NCBI GenBank assembly: GCA_011033025.1
Contig: WFMF01000557.1
Location: 1-64,000, forward strand
From: Beroe forskalii
Taxonomy: Eukaryota; Ctenophora; Nuda; Beroida; Beroidae
Length of the DNA stretch: 64,000 bases
Direction of reading: 5' to 3'
Shown here piece by piece: positions 35,496-47,355 of this stretch. Under the pieces are notes generated by a model. That model saw only the letters and a program-made list of their open reading frames with translations. It searched no databases and was not told where the DNA came from. How positions within the stretch are numbered: the stretch's first letter is position 1; every line of letters begins with the position of its first letter. The position numbers and the translations under genes were made by a program.

Positions 35496-36632
35496 ATGTG
35501 GCAGTTTATTTTAGCACGATTCTATTTGTCTGTTATCCTGCAAGTTTCATACTCGTCATCGGCTCAGTTCATAACGTCACGACCCTACGATGCTGCTACT
35601 CATTTACCGGATGAACCAGTGGTTGGAATGCGTCCAATTGATCTGGACCCGAATGAGGGACAGGCAGAAGATGGACAAAAAGAACAGGATAAAGGACCAG
35701 AGGATGGGATAGCAGAAACTGATATAAGAATAGTAGGTCATAGAAAGCAGCGTAAAAACCGACGTGGCAGGAGGAAGGAATGGAATTTAGGACTCATAAT
35801 TCTTCAACAACATTCGACGAAAGGTGCCTTGTCGACCTGCAACGCGATTCTCTTCACAGAAAAAGTTAATTATTCGACGGCTGATCAGAGATGCAGGGAG
35901 CTTAATGCTGGGAACTCTACCCAAAGTTATTTGTTGACAGCCAATAATCGGGCGAAGAAGTTCATAAATTTGATGGAAATTGCAATCAAAGGTGACAGCA
36001 CCAAATTAGCTTCAAAAGAATGGATTTGGTTGGGACAGTCTAAGAAAAGAAATAACAGGGGAAACAGGCAATGGTTGAAAGATCGGGAATGGACAAACGG
36101 CAAGCCTGGAAAGAGGATGAGGAAAGGGAGAAAACAGCGCCAGGTGGTAATGAACAGCAAGGGAAGATGGCGTGACAGGTCGCCAGACAGACACCACGCC
36201 TACGCGTGTTCCTACCCCACCAAGTACATAATATCAGCCACACCCCTCCCCTGGCGTGAGGCTGCAGCAGCATGCCGGGCAGCAGGGATGCAGCTAGCTA
36301 GAGTCAGGGACGAGGGTGAGGTGGGAGAGATGAGGCGAGCAATGGGACTCTTCCTGGGAAAAGAGGGTGAGGAGGAGGAGAGTGATTTGAACTGGGTGCT
36401 GTTAGGAGGGAGTAACTTGGGAGAGGAGGGGAGGTGGGTGTGGGAGGGGATGGAAGAGATTAGGAACTTCACGGGATTTCCCTGGATTAACGGAGCACCG
36501 AGTGTTGTGGGAAGGCAAGTAAGTGAGGAGGAGGGAGAAGTGATGAGCATTTCAAAGTCGGGACAGTTCGATAGCAGCCCGTTAATGACGACACAACGAC
36601 CTTTTGCTTGCCAGTGTTGGGGGACTTTGTAA
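35496..36632 (+). CDS. Secreted protein with two C-type lectin-like domains, single exon
   Basis: Single open frame of 378 aa with ATG in good context (caagATGt). Residues 1-23 form a hydrophobic signal peptide ending SSSA. Residues 45-100 are an acidic then strongly basic linker (HRKQRKNRRGRRKEW). The first CTLD (about 105-243) shows Cys, WIWLG, EWTNGKP and SKGRWRD...YACSYP. The second (about 245-376) shows the AAACRAAG Cys, LNWVLLGG, FPWINGAP and a terminal FACQCW. The canonical EPN/QPD and WND calcium-ligand motifs are not clear in either domain, so calcium-dependent sugar binding is doubtful. The absence of introns contrasts with its neighbours and could mean retrocopy origin. Extracellular recognition or matrix function is inference. 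Confidence 0.85.
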   Translation: MWQFILARFYLSVILQVSYSSSAQFITSRPYDAATHLPDEPVVGMRPIDLDPNEGQAEDGQKEQDKGPEDGIAETDIRIVGHRKQRKNRRGRRKEWNLGLIILQQHSTKGALSTCNAILFTEKVNYSTADQRCRELNAGNSTQSYLLTANNRAKKFINLMEIAIKGDSTKLASKEWIWLGQSKKRNNRGNRQWLKDREWTNGKPGKRMRKGRKQRQVVMNSKGRWRDRSPDRHHAYACSYPTKYIISATPLPWREAAAACRAAGMQLARVRDEGEVGEMRRAMGLFLGKEGEEEESDLNWVLLGGSNLGEEGRWVWEGMEEIRNFTGFPWINGAPSVVGRQVSEEEGEVMSISKSGQFDSSPLMTTQRPFACQCWGTL

Positions 36633-36773
36633 ACAGTTGCATTTGTTACCTACTTAAATATCGGAACGGCCTATCTGATGGTTGAATCTGGTTATAGATA
36701 ATCATCCAATTATTCGTTTACATCCAATCTAGTACCATACTGATAATTTGCATTTTCACAAACAGGTGTTCTT

Positions 36774-38316
36774 TTAAAGGCCCCACAAGCTCTAGGTCGA
36801 AATTTCAAATTATGTCACAAAATTACCGTATACATGTACTGAGTCGATCTAGCGTAAAAGAACAGTACATAAATAATCCAATTAGCGACAGGGCGTAATC
36901 TAATAAACGCGCGATTGGAGAGGGCCAGCATGTACCGGCAAGAATAACAAACGTATCTTACATCTTTACATATCTACTGTGTTTAGCTGTTCGTTTCTCT
37001 TGATTTGTTCCATTTTATACATTCAATACAAGCAACCGTGGATTAAATATTCGCATATTGCTTTTGCAATGTTTTTGAAGTCAATCTCATTGTCTTAGTC
37101 AAGTATAATTATATCATAATAAGTGTAATAAATAGGGTCATAATTCATAAATGAAAATTTATAACAGTATCATTCAATATCCCGATTTGTTGTGTTCTAG
37201 AGTTCTAGATAAGACGTCTGAAGTTACTCACCATAATTTGGTATTCAAATTCTAAATTTACCTATTCGTTGATTTAATACCAATGGCAATAGACTTAACA
37301 TGGTTTTGAACTTAAGACTATTATGAATTTAATCGTCATAACCCACACAAATTTAGCCAAGTATCAAGTACTGCATTTATTGGTTTGTCTGCGATCACTG
37401 CCCACATGGATGCTGAATCATCCTCTTCTTCGGAGCCTCCGAAGAAGAAGCAAAAGTCTGGTGGTTCGTTTTGTTCTTTTGCATCATGCTCAAACGGATT
37501 CACAAACTGTCTCAAAAGCATCATTTCGCGAATGTGACAAATGTTTCGACAGTAAAGTTCAGGAAGCTGTATTTTGTAGGAAGTGTGATGAACTCTCTGA
37601 CCTTATATCTGAGCTATACAATTGCGTAACAGAAACAAATATTTTTGACGGTTTGGTCTCGCTAGGACTAGAGTCTAGAGTACACCCGTTTCATACACGG
37701 TTCATCAATCAAGGATTATAAGAAAAGGGATGAGTATCTTTCTAAGCCCTTAAATAACGGCCTAAAACACTAAAACGTCATTTACTTCATCGTAACTTCG
37801 TAATCATGGCCAATAAAGGACATCCATTAGGCAAAAATACTCGAACTGTAATCCCAGCTGCGTTGTTGGCAAGATCAGAGAAAATTACCCGCAAGAATAT
37901 GGTTCCTATGAGGGTTTCATGATGTACGGGTGATAGAATAACTACATGAGGGATATGTCATATATTATGTGTCCCAATTACTATAATAATGGATGTTTCA
38001 GGCATGTTATATTCATAGAAACATATTGGTAATTTGAACTAATTAGTTCCATCACCTGCCCAAACATTCTATATTGCACTAATTACATAACAAGTTCGCA
38101 TAAAAACAAACGATTATCCATTGTACTATTGTACAACACGTATCACACATTACACTATAGCGCAACATGCTGGCCCTCTCGGATTACAAGCAACTACGTG
38201 CCCTAATATCTCGTAATCCAATTAACTCTAGAGGGTGGGACAAAGCGCATTCTCTACATCAAGCTAATATCTATCTATTAAGATAAAGTTGTTTCTAGAG
38301 CTTGTGGGCCCTTTAA
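36774..38316. mobile_element. piggyBac-like non-autonomous transposon (TTAA target site)
   Basis: The element spans 36778-38312, flanked by TTAA at 36774-36777 and 38313-38316. Termini are aggccccacaagctctag and ctagagcttgtgggccct, 18 bp TIRs with one mismatch. Subterminal inverted repeats agagggccagcatgt (36918) and acatgctggccctct (38166) are also present. A TTAA duplication is diagnostic of piggyBac-type insertion. The interior includes short open stretches but no complete transposase. Confidence 0.85.
37323..37721 (+). pseudogene. Broken Cys-rich ORF inside the TTAA element
   Basis: Two frames overlap. One holds MDAESSSSSEPPKKKQKSGG, with an NLS-like PPKKKQK and FASCSNGFTNC, and stops at about 37535. 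The other continues with ECDKCFDSKVQEAVFCRKCDE, a CxxC...CxxC pair, to 37721. They probably derive from one ancestral protein carried by the element. Family not recognised. Confidence 0.4.
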
Positions 38317-40070
38317 TCAAAGACAATTGACAATTGTCACTAAACTGTATGTTCTCTTTTTTATGATTTTTTTCGAATTCATGGTAAGAATTCAGTCACA
38401 GTCTTGATTGTTCTATGATTCGAATGAAAGCTCAGCCAAGATTAATGTGTCTTTATTCAATGGTTCAAAGGAAGTATGAAATATTAATTGAAACAGTGAA
38501 ACAATAAATTTTTAAACTTTACTGGCCATTGATGAATAAAAAGAGTTGTCTACAGAACAGAAATTACACAAAATAATCGTCAACTCTAGAGAAAGAAAAA
38601 ACACAATTAATAAATACAACTTAAACAGAATGATACATCACTTTTCAATACATCTTTGCTTTTCAAACAGAAATACTTAATATTATATACTATTAAAATC
38701 ATATCACGTCATGATCTACACTAATAAATATAATACGTACAATGTCAATGAATATAAAGAAAGAAAGATTGGTGAATAATTACAATTGTGAAAGCTAATT
38801 ACTTAATTACAAGATATTATGAAATTATGAAAATTTTATTTGTCATGGTGAAATAATCCCAATAAGCTAATAAATTATTAAAGAAAGTAGAAATAGAATA
38901 ATTTCAATATAGATTTTAAGATGATATAGAATCGTCATATTATACTGTCCGCTACTGTATACTTGTGTAGGAAAATATTCCTTAAAAACATATCTTGAGT
39001 TAATCAGATTTATACGAAATATTATGAAAATCATCGAGAAATTTATGAAATTGTGATCTAATGATTTTACTTATTAAATACGTCTCTTATACGTTACACA
39101 TCGTGATATGGGTGATTGTAATTCAAATTCTCATAAGCAAAGTTAATAAACAAACAAATAAATACAAAGGTAATGCCATGTAAAATCATGTATTATCAGT
39201 ACAAGGCATCTAATAGTTGACAAATTATGATGGATGATTGTAAAATGAAAAAGATCTTGTCAAAATTAAAATTTTCTTCCACCTTTATATTTAGGTATAT
39301 TATGATCCATCTAATTAATATTTCGATGACTCATGACTCTGATGAGAACCTCAATTGTTGCAAGAAAAGTGAAGATAAGTTAGCAAGTAATTGACTTATT
39401 GACAAGTACATCACTCCAGTTTGTCACTTCCTAGTTCGTACAGCCTTACAGCAACTCGAGGGAGAAAATTCGGACGTCAAACATATCGCTGCACGAGAGC
39501 AGCAGGAATGAGTGTTAATCCACAGCTTGCTGCGATGCTGGTTATTGCTATATCGCAGATTAACTGACCTGCTCTGAACTGCGGTCACGCACACAAAGTG
39601 TCTTGATATAAACTGAGCGATTAACTAACGAATGGGAGTGTTGTAGTAGCAGTGCGCTGTTTCTGAGTCTCATGATAACTGATATTCCAAAAATTCTCGT
39701 TCTTTATGGGAGTGTGTTATCGAAAATTATCCAGGAGGCGTCTTGATATATTCTGATATATTTCTAGCAATTTATTAATATAACAGTTCTGTGGTACTGA
39801 TATTATTCAACGTTTCCAACGGATATTAAATTATTATGTGCGTGACTGCTGCTCAATGACAAATTAAATTTTCGTGGATATAATATGGAAACTACAGTTA
39901 TCAAATCTTTAAATATAATGTTAATTTAGTTTGAAGCAGGTCAAATAATGAAATATGATCAACATTTATGATTGACATCGTGCAGTTCACAGCAGGTCAT
40001 TACAATATCATATTATAGTTGCAACACTCCAACCATTGACTTCAAGGATAAACGAAAAAGTGCATCTTCT
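38317..40070. other. Intergenic, very AT-rich, no gene recognised
   Basis: I find no exon-like conserved stretch, repeats of note or structured element between the TTAA element and the ABCG8-like 3' end. Confidence 0.5.
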
Positions 40071-40074
40071 TTTT

Positions 40075-40080
40075 TTTATT
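40075..40080 (-). terminator. Candidate polyadenylation signal of the ABCG8-like gene
   Basis: AATAAA on the minus strand, about 245 nt past the stop codon. Position and orientation fit; no transcript evidence. Confidence 0.35.
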
Positions 40081-40269
40081 GTGATCAAGTTATCTATATT
40101 CATGATGTAACTTCATTCTGATCATAGTTTAATATAACAGACAACAAATTGATGCCTTCTTTGAGTCTTTGGGAGAAAGTTGAAAACGTTTTCAATGATT
40201 CGAGAGGGTTTAATAAAAGGAGCTTTTGAAGAATAGCATTCTGGTTCCTGCTATTCGTCGTGAACCCTC

Positions 40270-40311
40270 AGGTTTCTGATTGATGAACTTGTGAAACACG
40301 AAGTTGATGCC
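40270..40311 (-). pseudogene. Partial tandem copy of the last ABCG8-like exon
   Basis: On the minus strand this reads INFVFHKFINQKPEG, a degenerate repeat of the true C-terminus [14 protein letters not shown] at 40333-40374, offset 63 bp and downstream of the stop codon. It now lies in the 3' UTR. Confidence 0.7.
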
Positions 40312-40322
40312 CTCCTTACAGG

Positions 40323-43300
40323 TTACTTCTTAGGTTTCTGGTTGATGAACCTGAGAAAGACGAAGCTGAGGACCAGGAACAACATGATGATGCCAAAGAG
40401 GGCCGAGAAACACTCGGTCAGACTTTCCTGATCCAGATCGTAACTCTTCAACGCTACGCTACCTGTGAAAAATGCAAATCATACGATTCAGGTTTCGATT
40501 TGAATCGTCCAGGGTATCTGATTTTTTACAATTTGCAATCATTTATAATCCCTAATTTATCCACAATAACGGTAAGCGCAATTTGCGTTGTGTAATAATC
40601 CCTCTGAGCTTGAGATGCTACTAATGTAGGAAACAGACACAAACACGACACATCAACTGACCATTAGCAATAGGACATTCCCCGTAGACATGAATCATGG
40701 TGGAGTTGCAAGTGAAGGTCAACCCTTCGAACTCGATCTGGTTGAGCGCTTGGAAGGACCATTTCAAGTAGGATGTCCACTTCAGCCACCGTACCCCCAG
40801 CCACAGGGACTCAAGATTGATGATAAAACCTGGGAAGAAAGCACAAACTGTAATCACAAACTGTAATCAACTAATCAAGAAGCCAAACCAATCAAGAAGC
40901 CAAAAGGTAACCTGGGCTTGAATGAATAGGCATGTAATCCTTTTCTTAAATTATAGAAAGTAATACTACACGAAACAGCCCCACACTTGAAGTTCCACCT
41001 AGGTTACCTGAACTGAGGAGGAAGACACTGAAGAGAAGGTTAGCCACAAAAGCAGCCACTTGGAAGCTAGTGATGGCTGAAGCTATAGCCATAGCCATAC
41101 ACCTGCTGCTGTACACTGCCATGTACGTGTAGAGACAGTTACCCAGGAATGCACCCACCTGAAATGGATAAATTGGAATGCTCTTAGAATGTCCCTAGAC
41201 CATCCTATTTCTCTTGTCGAATCGTATCATCACCAACAGGGATGATTACAGATGACGTCACCAAAAATGATTGAAGGGGGTATGAGATAGAGGCTTAGAT
41301 GTGCACCTAGTTACATTATGCACCTTCCAGGCATGTTTTTGCTATGTATTCAAAAACCCTATAGGCACCAGGGTACCGTGCGCAATAAATTGTTACGCAC
41401 TGAAGTGCCAAAATCAGGATTTATTACGCACTGTAGGTCATAATAATTTATTATGGTGCAGTGGAACAGTGCGTAATAACCCAGTTGTAGCTTCATATCA
41501 TAGATTAAAACATTTCCTTGTGTTTAAAATTATCCCCTTTTTTACGAGTAATTACGGTACATAATTCAGTTTAATAACTCGTAAACTCTGCAATAAAAAC
41601 CTCGGCCTTCGGCCTCGGTTCTTAATGCGATATAACACACTGGGGCCTTCGGCCCTCGTGTGTTATATCCCGGTTAGCAATTCTTACTCGTTACTAAACC
41701 CTTCAATTACATTAACCAAAATTAAGAGATTGCGCCACTCTCTAAAACAGTAGAACGCCACTCTCGTTAAAACGCCCTAGCTTCAATGACTCTAATGCGA
41801 CATGCGTTTCCAACTTTCCATGATATATACACGAATGTGTGCGTGTTTTGGAGTGTACGTCACATTAAAAGCCCGTGAACAGGTGTCATTTCCAGGTATC
41901 ATATGTCAGTGCTTCTCCGTGTAACCTTCATTACTTTTAGGGGATGGCTTTTTACTCGGTTTTACTAAATTTTAAAGAAGAAATAGAACACAGGTTTAAT
42001 TTCTAATAGCAATGTACTTTTTCTTTTCATTGAATATACTTTACATGACAGTACATGAGTACTTGATGAAGTAATAATGTAATATTACCCGTATTAGACG
42101 TTGTACTTCGTATAATATGACAAAATGACAAAAGATTATTGTCAGTACAATGTCACACACGTGTAAAGTGCTGTCTGACCACTGTAGTACTGTATACAAT
42201 GATACATTATTATATTGTGTGGTGCCATCAACCTTATATCATGAACTAAGCGTTACTTATACCACATACATTAGCCCGCATTAGCACTTAGCATTACAAT
42301 ACAATACCGACGCAGTGCTGAGTGCAGTGAACACATGACTATAATTGCTGATGTTGATGACGTACTAACATAATATAGAGGTGGTTGAATGAGTATAGTG
42401 GAAGAGACAGTAAACATTAGAAAGAATAAGAAATGAACGATGTTATGAACATTGATTGATGTTCAGTACTCACGACTATGTATAATGTATACTTGAGAAC
42501 TCTGTACATCACGATTAGATAATTCGAAATTGATAAGTGATAAGTCAGGATAAACAACACACAATGTCCAGGATATTTTCATTCATCCTAGAACACTAGA
42601 AAACCAAAAAGTTGGGGAATTCTAACCGTTGGCTGTAATCCAGCAAGCCAGTACATGGGCACCGTGTAAAGCACAAGGAATATGGTATGGAAGGGAAGGG
42701 TGGAGAGGACTTTGGAGAAGAAGTAGGGGGCTGTGGAGTAGAGCCCATCCTCCATCTCACGGTAAAATATCTCACGTTCTGCATTAAACTTAGCAATGGT
42801 GTCCAGAATCACGATGAAAGGGTACAGTCCCCCCATGATGAAGAATAAACCCTGGAAGAGAGGGGTTAATTATTAGCCTTCATAAGATGGGTTGGTTGGG
42901 ATTGGCTTTCATTGAAGAGCTTCATTTCGATGAAACAGTCCAACAGTTTGAGCGATTAGTGTTTTTCGATTCAGCATAGGCCATTACGCCAAAGTCCGTG
43001 AGCAGCCAATACAATAATCTGTGGATCTATAGTACTTTTTCTGCTTATATCTAATCCCTTGAAGTCATACATTTATTCAGCAACCAATACAATAAATAAA
43101 AACTGTAGTAAATACCTACCACTCTGTCTCTGACTGATATCTGATCGAATCCCAGGTTAATAAAGATACATCCTATCATTATACTCATGAAGAGTGCCTC
43201 TACAGCCTGGATCAGTAGAGAGCTGTATCCTGGGAAAGAGAGGGGAGTTGAGTGGGGAAGAGAGGGGAGTTGAGTGGGGAAGAGAGGGGAGTTGAGTGGG

Positions 43301-46300
43301 AAAGAGAGGGGAGTTGAGTGGGGAAGAGAGGGGAGTTGAGTGGGGAAGAGAGGGGAGTTGAGTGGGCAGTTGAGTGGGGAAGAGAGGGGAGTTGAGTGGG
43401 GAAGAGAGAGGAGTTGAGTGGGGAAGAGGGGGGAGTGGAGTGGGGAAGAGAGAGAGTAATTGTAGAGTTGAGGGGATGTAGACAGGGGAGTTGTGGGACT
43501 GTAGAGAGGGGAGTTGAGTGGGGAAGAGAGAGGAATTGTAGAGTTGAGGGTTACAGAAATGGGAGTTGAGGGGATGTAGAGAGGGGAGTTTCGGGACTGT
43601 AGAGAGGGGAATTGAGATGATGTAGAGAGGAGATTTGCAGGGTTGTAGAGAAGAAAGGTGCGAATGAAGAGATATTACAATTTAGAGAAGTTGAGGCAGG
43701 AGAGAGATGAGCTAGCTCATAAAAGTTGAGACATTTTAAATTTTTAATCGAAATTCTGCAATATCTAATTACTACAAAAGTACAATACAAGAATACAATC
43801 ATCAAGCATCTACATTACGAACAGTACCCTCGCTAATTGTGGCCTCACTAACCCCTTTAGTTCGTTCTTGAAAGCCCTGACTATGAGGATTCTGAACTGC
43901 TTCAAGACACTCTTAGTGTCCATGATCCGGGGCAGAGAATCGAATGTGATGCTCAAACCAGAGTCATTGTCGGTGATCCTGCTGCTTGAAGGAGTGGGTA
44001 AAGAGTGACGGAATAATAATTGAAACTAAATCAAATCTACGATTCAGCCACGTGATCAACTTAATCTCGTATCGACTCCGCTCGTATCGATTCCATTCGA
44101 TTTTTTAAAATCATTTAATTTTACATTTTTACAAAATTAACAATCCTCGATAAGTCTAAGAATTCTCCTCACCACTACAGCATGACAGACCCCTAACTCT
44201 CGAACAACTGAATAACATGATCCTAAAGTCAGAGTGACATACCCCTTACTCTCGAATAACTGAATAACATGATCCTACAACAGACCCCCTAAAAGTTTTC
44301 GTACCTGCTCCTGTTGCCTGACTCGCAGGACTCACTCTCCACTGAACTACCCATACTGAGTTTGGAGGAAGTGTACATGTTGGTTGTAACGTCTCCCAAT
44401 GCTTCCTGCGGAAAATAAAATAATAATATATGAGACTGAGTGAATTATGCCTCATGCGGAATGCGGATAAGAGTTCGAGGAAAATAGGAGGATTAGGAGG
44501 AGATAAGAGGAGGATTAGAAGAGGATAAGAGGAGGAGAATAGGAAGAGGATGTGGAATAGATAACACCTGGAATTTCATTAATTTAGAAGGCAGTAGGCA
44601 CTTAACTATAGTCTACACATATAGTACATATGTGTATACACATAACATAAGTCAATTATATCAGAATACAAAAGGTGACAATGCGTAGTAAATAGCTGAT
44701 GAATCTAAATATTTAAATAGAGAAGCAGTCCCAGTATCCAAAAGTTTAATCATTCGGCATTCCGAACCTTGAAGAAGTTGAGTAGTTTAGTAAGTCGCTC
44801 CCTGCTGACGGCCTCATTCTCCTTATGCCTATGGTCGATGGTGGTGAGGTCGATGTAGAAGTCGCAGGGGTTGGTGAGGGGCGGGCAGGGGTATCCAATG
44901 CTCGTGAAGTACTCCAACATAGCCCGCGCCTGCCCAGCGTACACAACGTGACCGTCTGCGAGGGGTATCTTTGTTAGGCAATTAAGCAAGGTCAAGCTGC
45001 TATTATAAGATAGTATTTCTGTGGTTATAAAAGTACCAAGGCTAAAATACTGGGTATATAAGTATTAAGTATATGAATAAGATAATACACTGGATATACA
45101 GAATAAGAGGAAAATACACAGAACACTAGAAATTAGAATACTATGACTAGGTACATCGTTTATGTGAAAAAACTTGATGATCACTTTCCTTCTTCAAAAT
45201 TTTGAAATGAAGAACAAAAGGGCAAACCTGATAAGATTGTCATGAGATCAAATAACTCGAATATATCTGATCTGGGCTGGTGAATGGTGAGAATGACTGT
45301 TCTCCCAGACTTAGCCAACTCAGACATTGTCACAATTAGATGGTGGGCAGTGAAACTGTCCAAACCTGATGTGAGGTTTACTATTTAAGGAATGTAACAG
45401 CAGAATGAAAATAGGATACAGTAGGTTTTATAAGTTTTGAAAATAAGCGCAAGTAAGAAACAATTACGTTGTTGTTTCAATGGTTACGCCTCTTGATTTA
45501 ATAATTCAAACATACGTTTGCCCCAAAATTCGACAATTGTATACTTTATAACTTTCACAAATACAATTAGCTTACCAGAGGTAGGCTCATCCAGGAAAAG
45601 GATGTGAGGGTCCATGAGCATCTGCACCCCAATGCTGACCCTCCTGCGCTCTCCTCCACTACAACCCCGGACCTCCGGACCACCCACCTTGCTGTTGCTG
45701 ACGTGGCGCAGCCCCAACTCACACAGGACACTGCAGGGGAAGTCTGATTCATGTTAGTTACTGACTATAGCCGAGATTTTATAAAAAATAATGGTAAAAA
45801 ATTGAAAGTTGTCACACAGGGCTCCTAGTTATATAATGCAGATGACTGAATGCAAACCTATTGACACGCTCTAGCTTTTTCTCCTCAGGGAATGAGGATG
45901 GAAGTTTGAGTTGAGCCACAAAGAGCAGTGTTTCCCTAACTGTGAGGTTCGGGAGCAGGTAGTCATCCTGCCTAACATATGCTGATATCTCCTTCATCAT
46001 TTCCTTAGTGCGTCCTTTGTTGTTAACCAGAACCTGACACATTCATAGTACTAGACGATATATCAAGTAATTGCATACAATTCATAATTTTGTACTCTAT
46101 CCCACCACACTAATACACAACTTTTCCATAATTACTCACCTCCCCCTCCACATATCCATTCTCATGGCGATTTGCAATGACATCTAGAAGAGTTGTTTTG
46201 CCACTGCCGGAGCCTCCCAAGATAGCCAACATCTGGCCACATTTGACTGTGACACTGACATCCTTCAAAATAACCTTGCAATCTTCTTCTTGAAGATTAT

Positions 46301-46664
46301 TGCATTCTATAGATCGTAGTGTTTGCTGTGATAAGGGGACCTGAAAGTTTATAGGTTTACCATATAGGTACTGTTACTGCCTGCATTGCTTTTATGAGAA
46401 CAGTTCAAGCTATTCAATTGGATCTGCATGTTCATTGTTCATTAACTACATAGTTGCTTTTAATTACCTATTTTGCCACTTTGAACTATTTTAACCTAAG
46501 AAAAGTTTTTCTTGAAATGAGATATTCATTATTGAAATAAGATATTCATTATTCATCACCTTGTAAAATAAATGTCGAACTGCAACTGTCTTCTTGCTTT
46601 TTTCTTCCAAACCTATGTCAAGTGAGTTCTCTGTTCCACAGCTGTCATCTCTGCTATTATGCAT
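40323..46664 (-). CDS. ABCG8-like sterol half-transporter (sterolin-2 type), 13 exons
   Basis: ABCG5/ABCG8 family half-transporters pair to export sterols across the plasma membrane. Exons: 46560-46664, 46140-46340, 45858-46033, 45576-45730, 45228-45365, 44768-44955, 44305-44405, 43853-43981, 43120-43229, 42627-42851, 41008-41158, 40662-40829, 40323-40462; about 661 aa (human ABCG8 673). Walker [10 protein letters not shown] (exon 2), [19 protein letters not shown] (exon 3), signature [12 protein letters not shown] and Walker [11 protein letters not shown] (exon 4), H-loop TIHQPRSD (exon 5), [17 protein letters not shown] (exon 6). The six-helix membrane domain spans exons 8-13, with [19 protein letters not shown] (exon 10) and C-terminal RFINQKPKK (human RFIKQKP). 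Closest to ABCG8, but unlike human ABCG8 its Walker A is canonical. The start is the first ATG after an in-frame stop. The exon 8/9 phases disagree by one base (extra G at the donor); exon 8 has an NAGNAG acceptor. Confidence 0.92.
41370..41680. mobile_element. Hairpin-rich foldback element
   Basis: It contains several inverted pairs: accgtgcgcaataa / ttattacgcac, cggccttcggcc, and atataacacactggggcc / ggccctcgtgtgttatat. No ORF. It lies in the ABCG8-like intron between exons 10 and 11. Superfamily unknown. Confidence 0.55.
43231..43640. repeat. 22 bp minisatellite built from the ABCG8-like exon 9 acceptor tract
   Basis: About ten regular units of gggaagagaggggagttgag tg, then degenerate ones with gtagagagggga. 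On the minus strand the unit is CAACTCCCCTCTCTTCCCC. The copy touching the exon reads CAACTCCCCTCTCTTTCCCAG, the real polypyrimidine tract and acceptor. Confidence 0.92.
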
Positions 46665-46833
46665 ATTCCTCAAATTTGATGGCAATTATGCATATTTATG
46701 AGTTTATAAATCTAGAAATTAATAAATCCTGTTGAATATAATCTTCTTAAGGATACAAAGTGAAATACCTTCATCAAAGATCTAAAAGCAGATCAACCTA
46801 AATCATAGTGAAACACCAATAATTATGCCTTAT

Positions 46834-47355
46834 CAGGGAGAGTGTCCCAATTGCCCTAGTCCCAATTTACTTTTTTTTTTTCAGTTTGGGACCTGTTTTT
46901 GGAGCAATTGGGACATTTGGGACAATTGGGACAAACAAAAAAGAAACAAAATTGAAATGAAAGTTATATTCATATTACTATACTAAAGTATTAAGTACAT
47001 TTTTGGTTGTGTTTGTTTGCAGTGGTTAAGTGTTCACTCTTCCCTATCCCAAACCCATGATAGGAAAAATACAGTGGCGGTTGCAACACAGCAAGTGCTG
47101 CTATGTAACAGGCTCTGAAACGAAAATAAAAACTAAAATGCCACTCAAAAACACAATCATTTCCCAGTTGTCTCTGTCACTTTGGTCCCAAGTGGCTCAT
47201 TTGTCCCAAATGTCCTATTTGTACCAGTGTACATTCACTTTTTTGAGTCCCACTCATTCCATTTTCTCTGTCCCTTTTGTCCCAAATGTCCCATCTGTCC
47301 CTGTCCCAATCCACTTTTCCTTAAGTTTGGGACAATTGGGAAGTGACACCCCCTC
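46834..47355. mobile_element. TIR element with GTCCCAATTG termini
   Basis: Ends cagggagagtgtcccaattg and caattgggaagtgacacccc plus ctc are imperfect inverted repeats. Internal tggga/tccca motifs recur (gggacatttgggac, tttgtcccaaatgtccc). About 520 bp, no transposase. The target duplication could not be fixed. It lies just upstream of the ABCG8-like start, so it may affect that promoter. Confidence 0.65.

Noticed and set aside
35927..36550. Several minus-strand open frames across the lectin gene
   Set aside because: They are low-complexity Ser/Pro/Leu readings antisense to the purine-rich double-CTLD exon and lack any domain.
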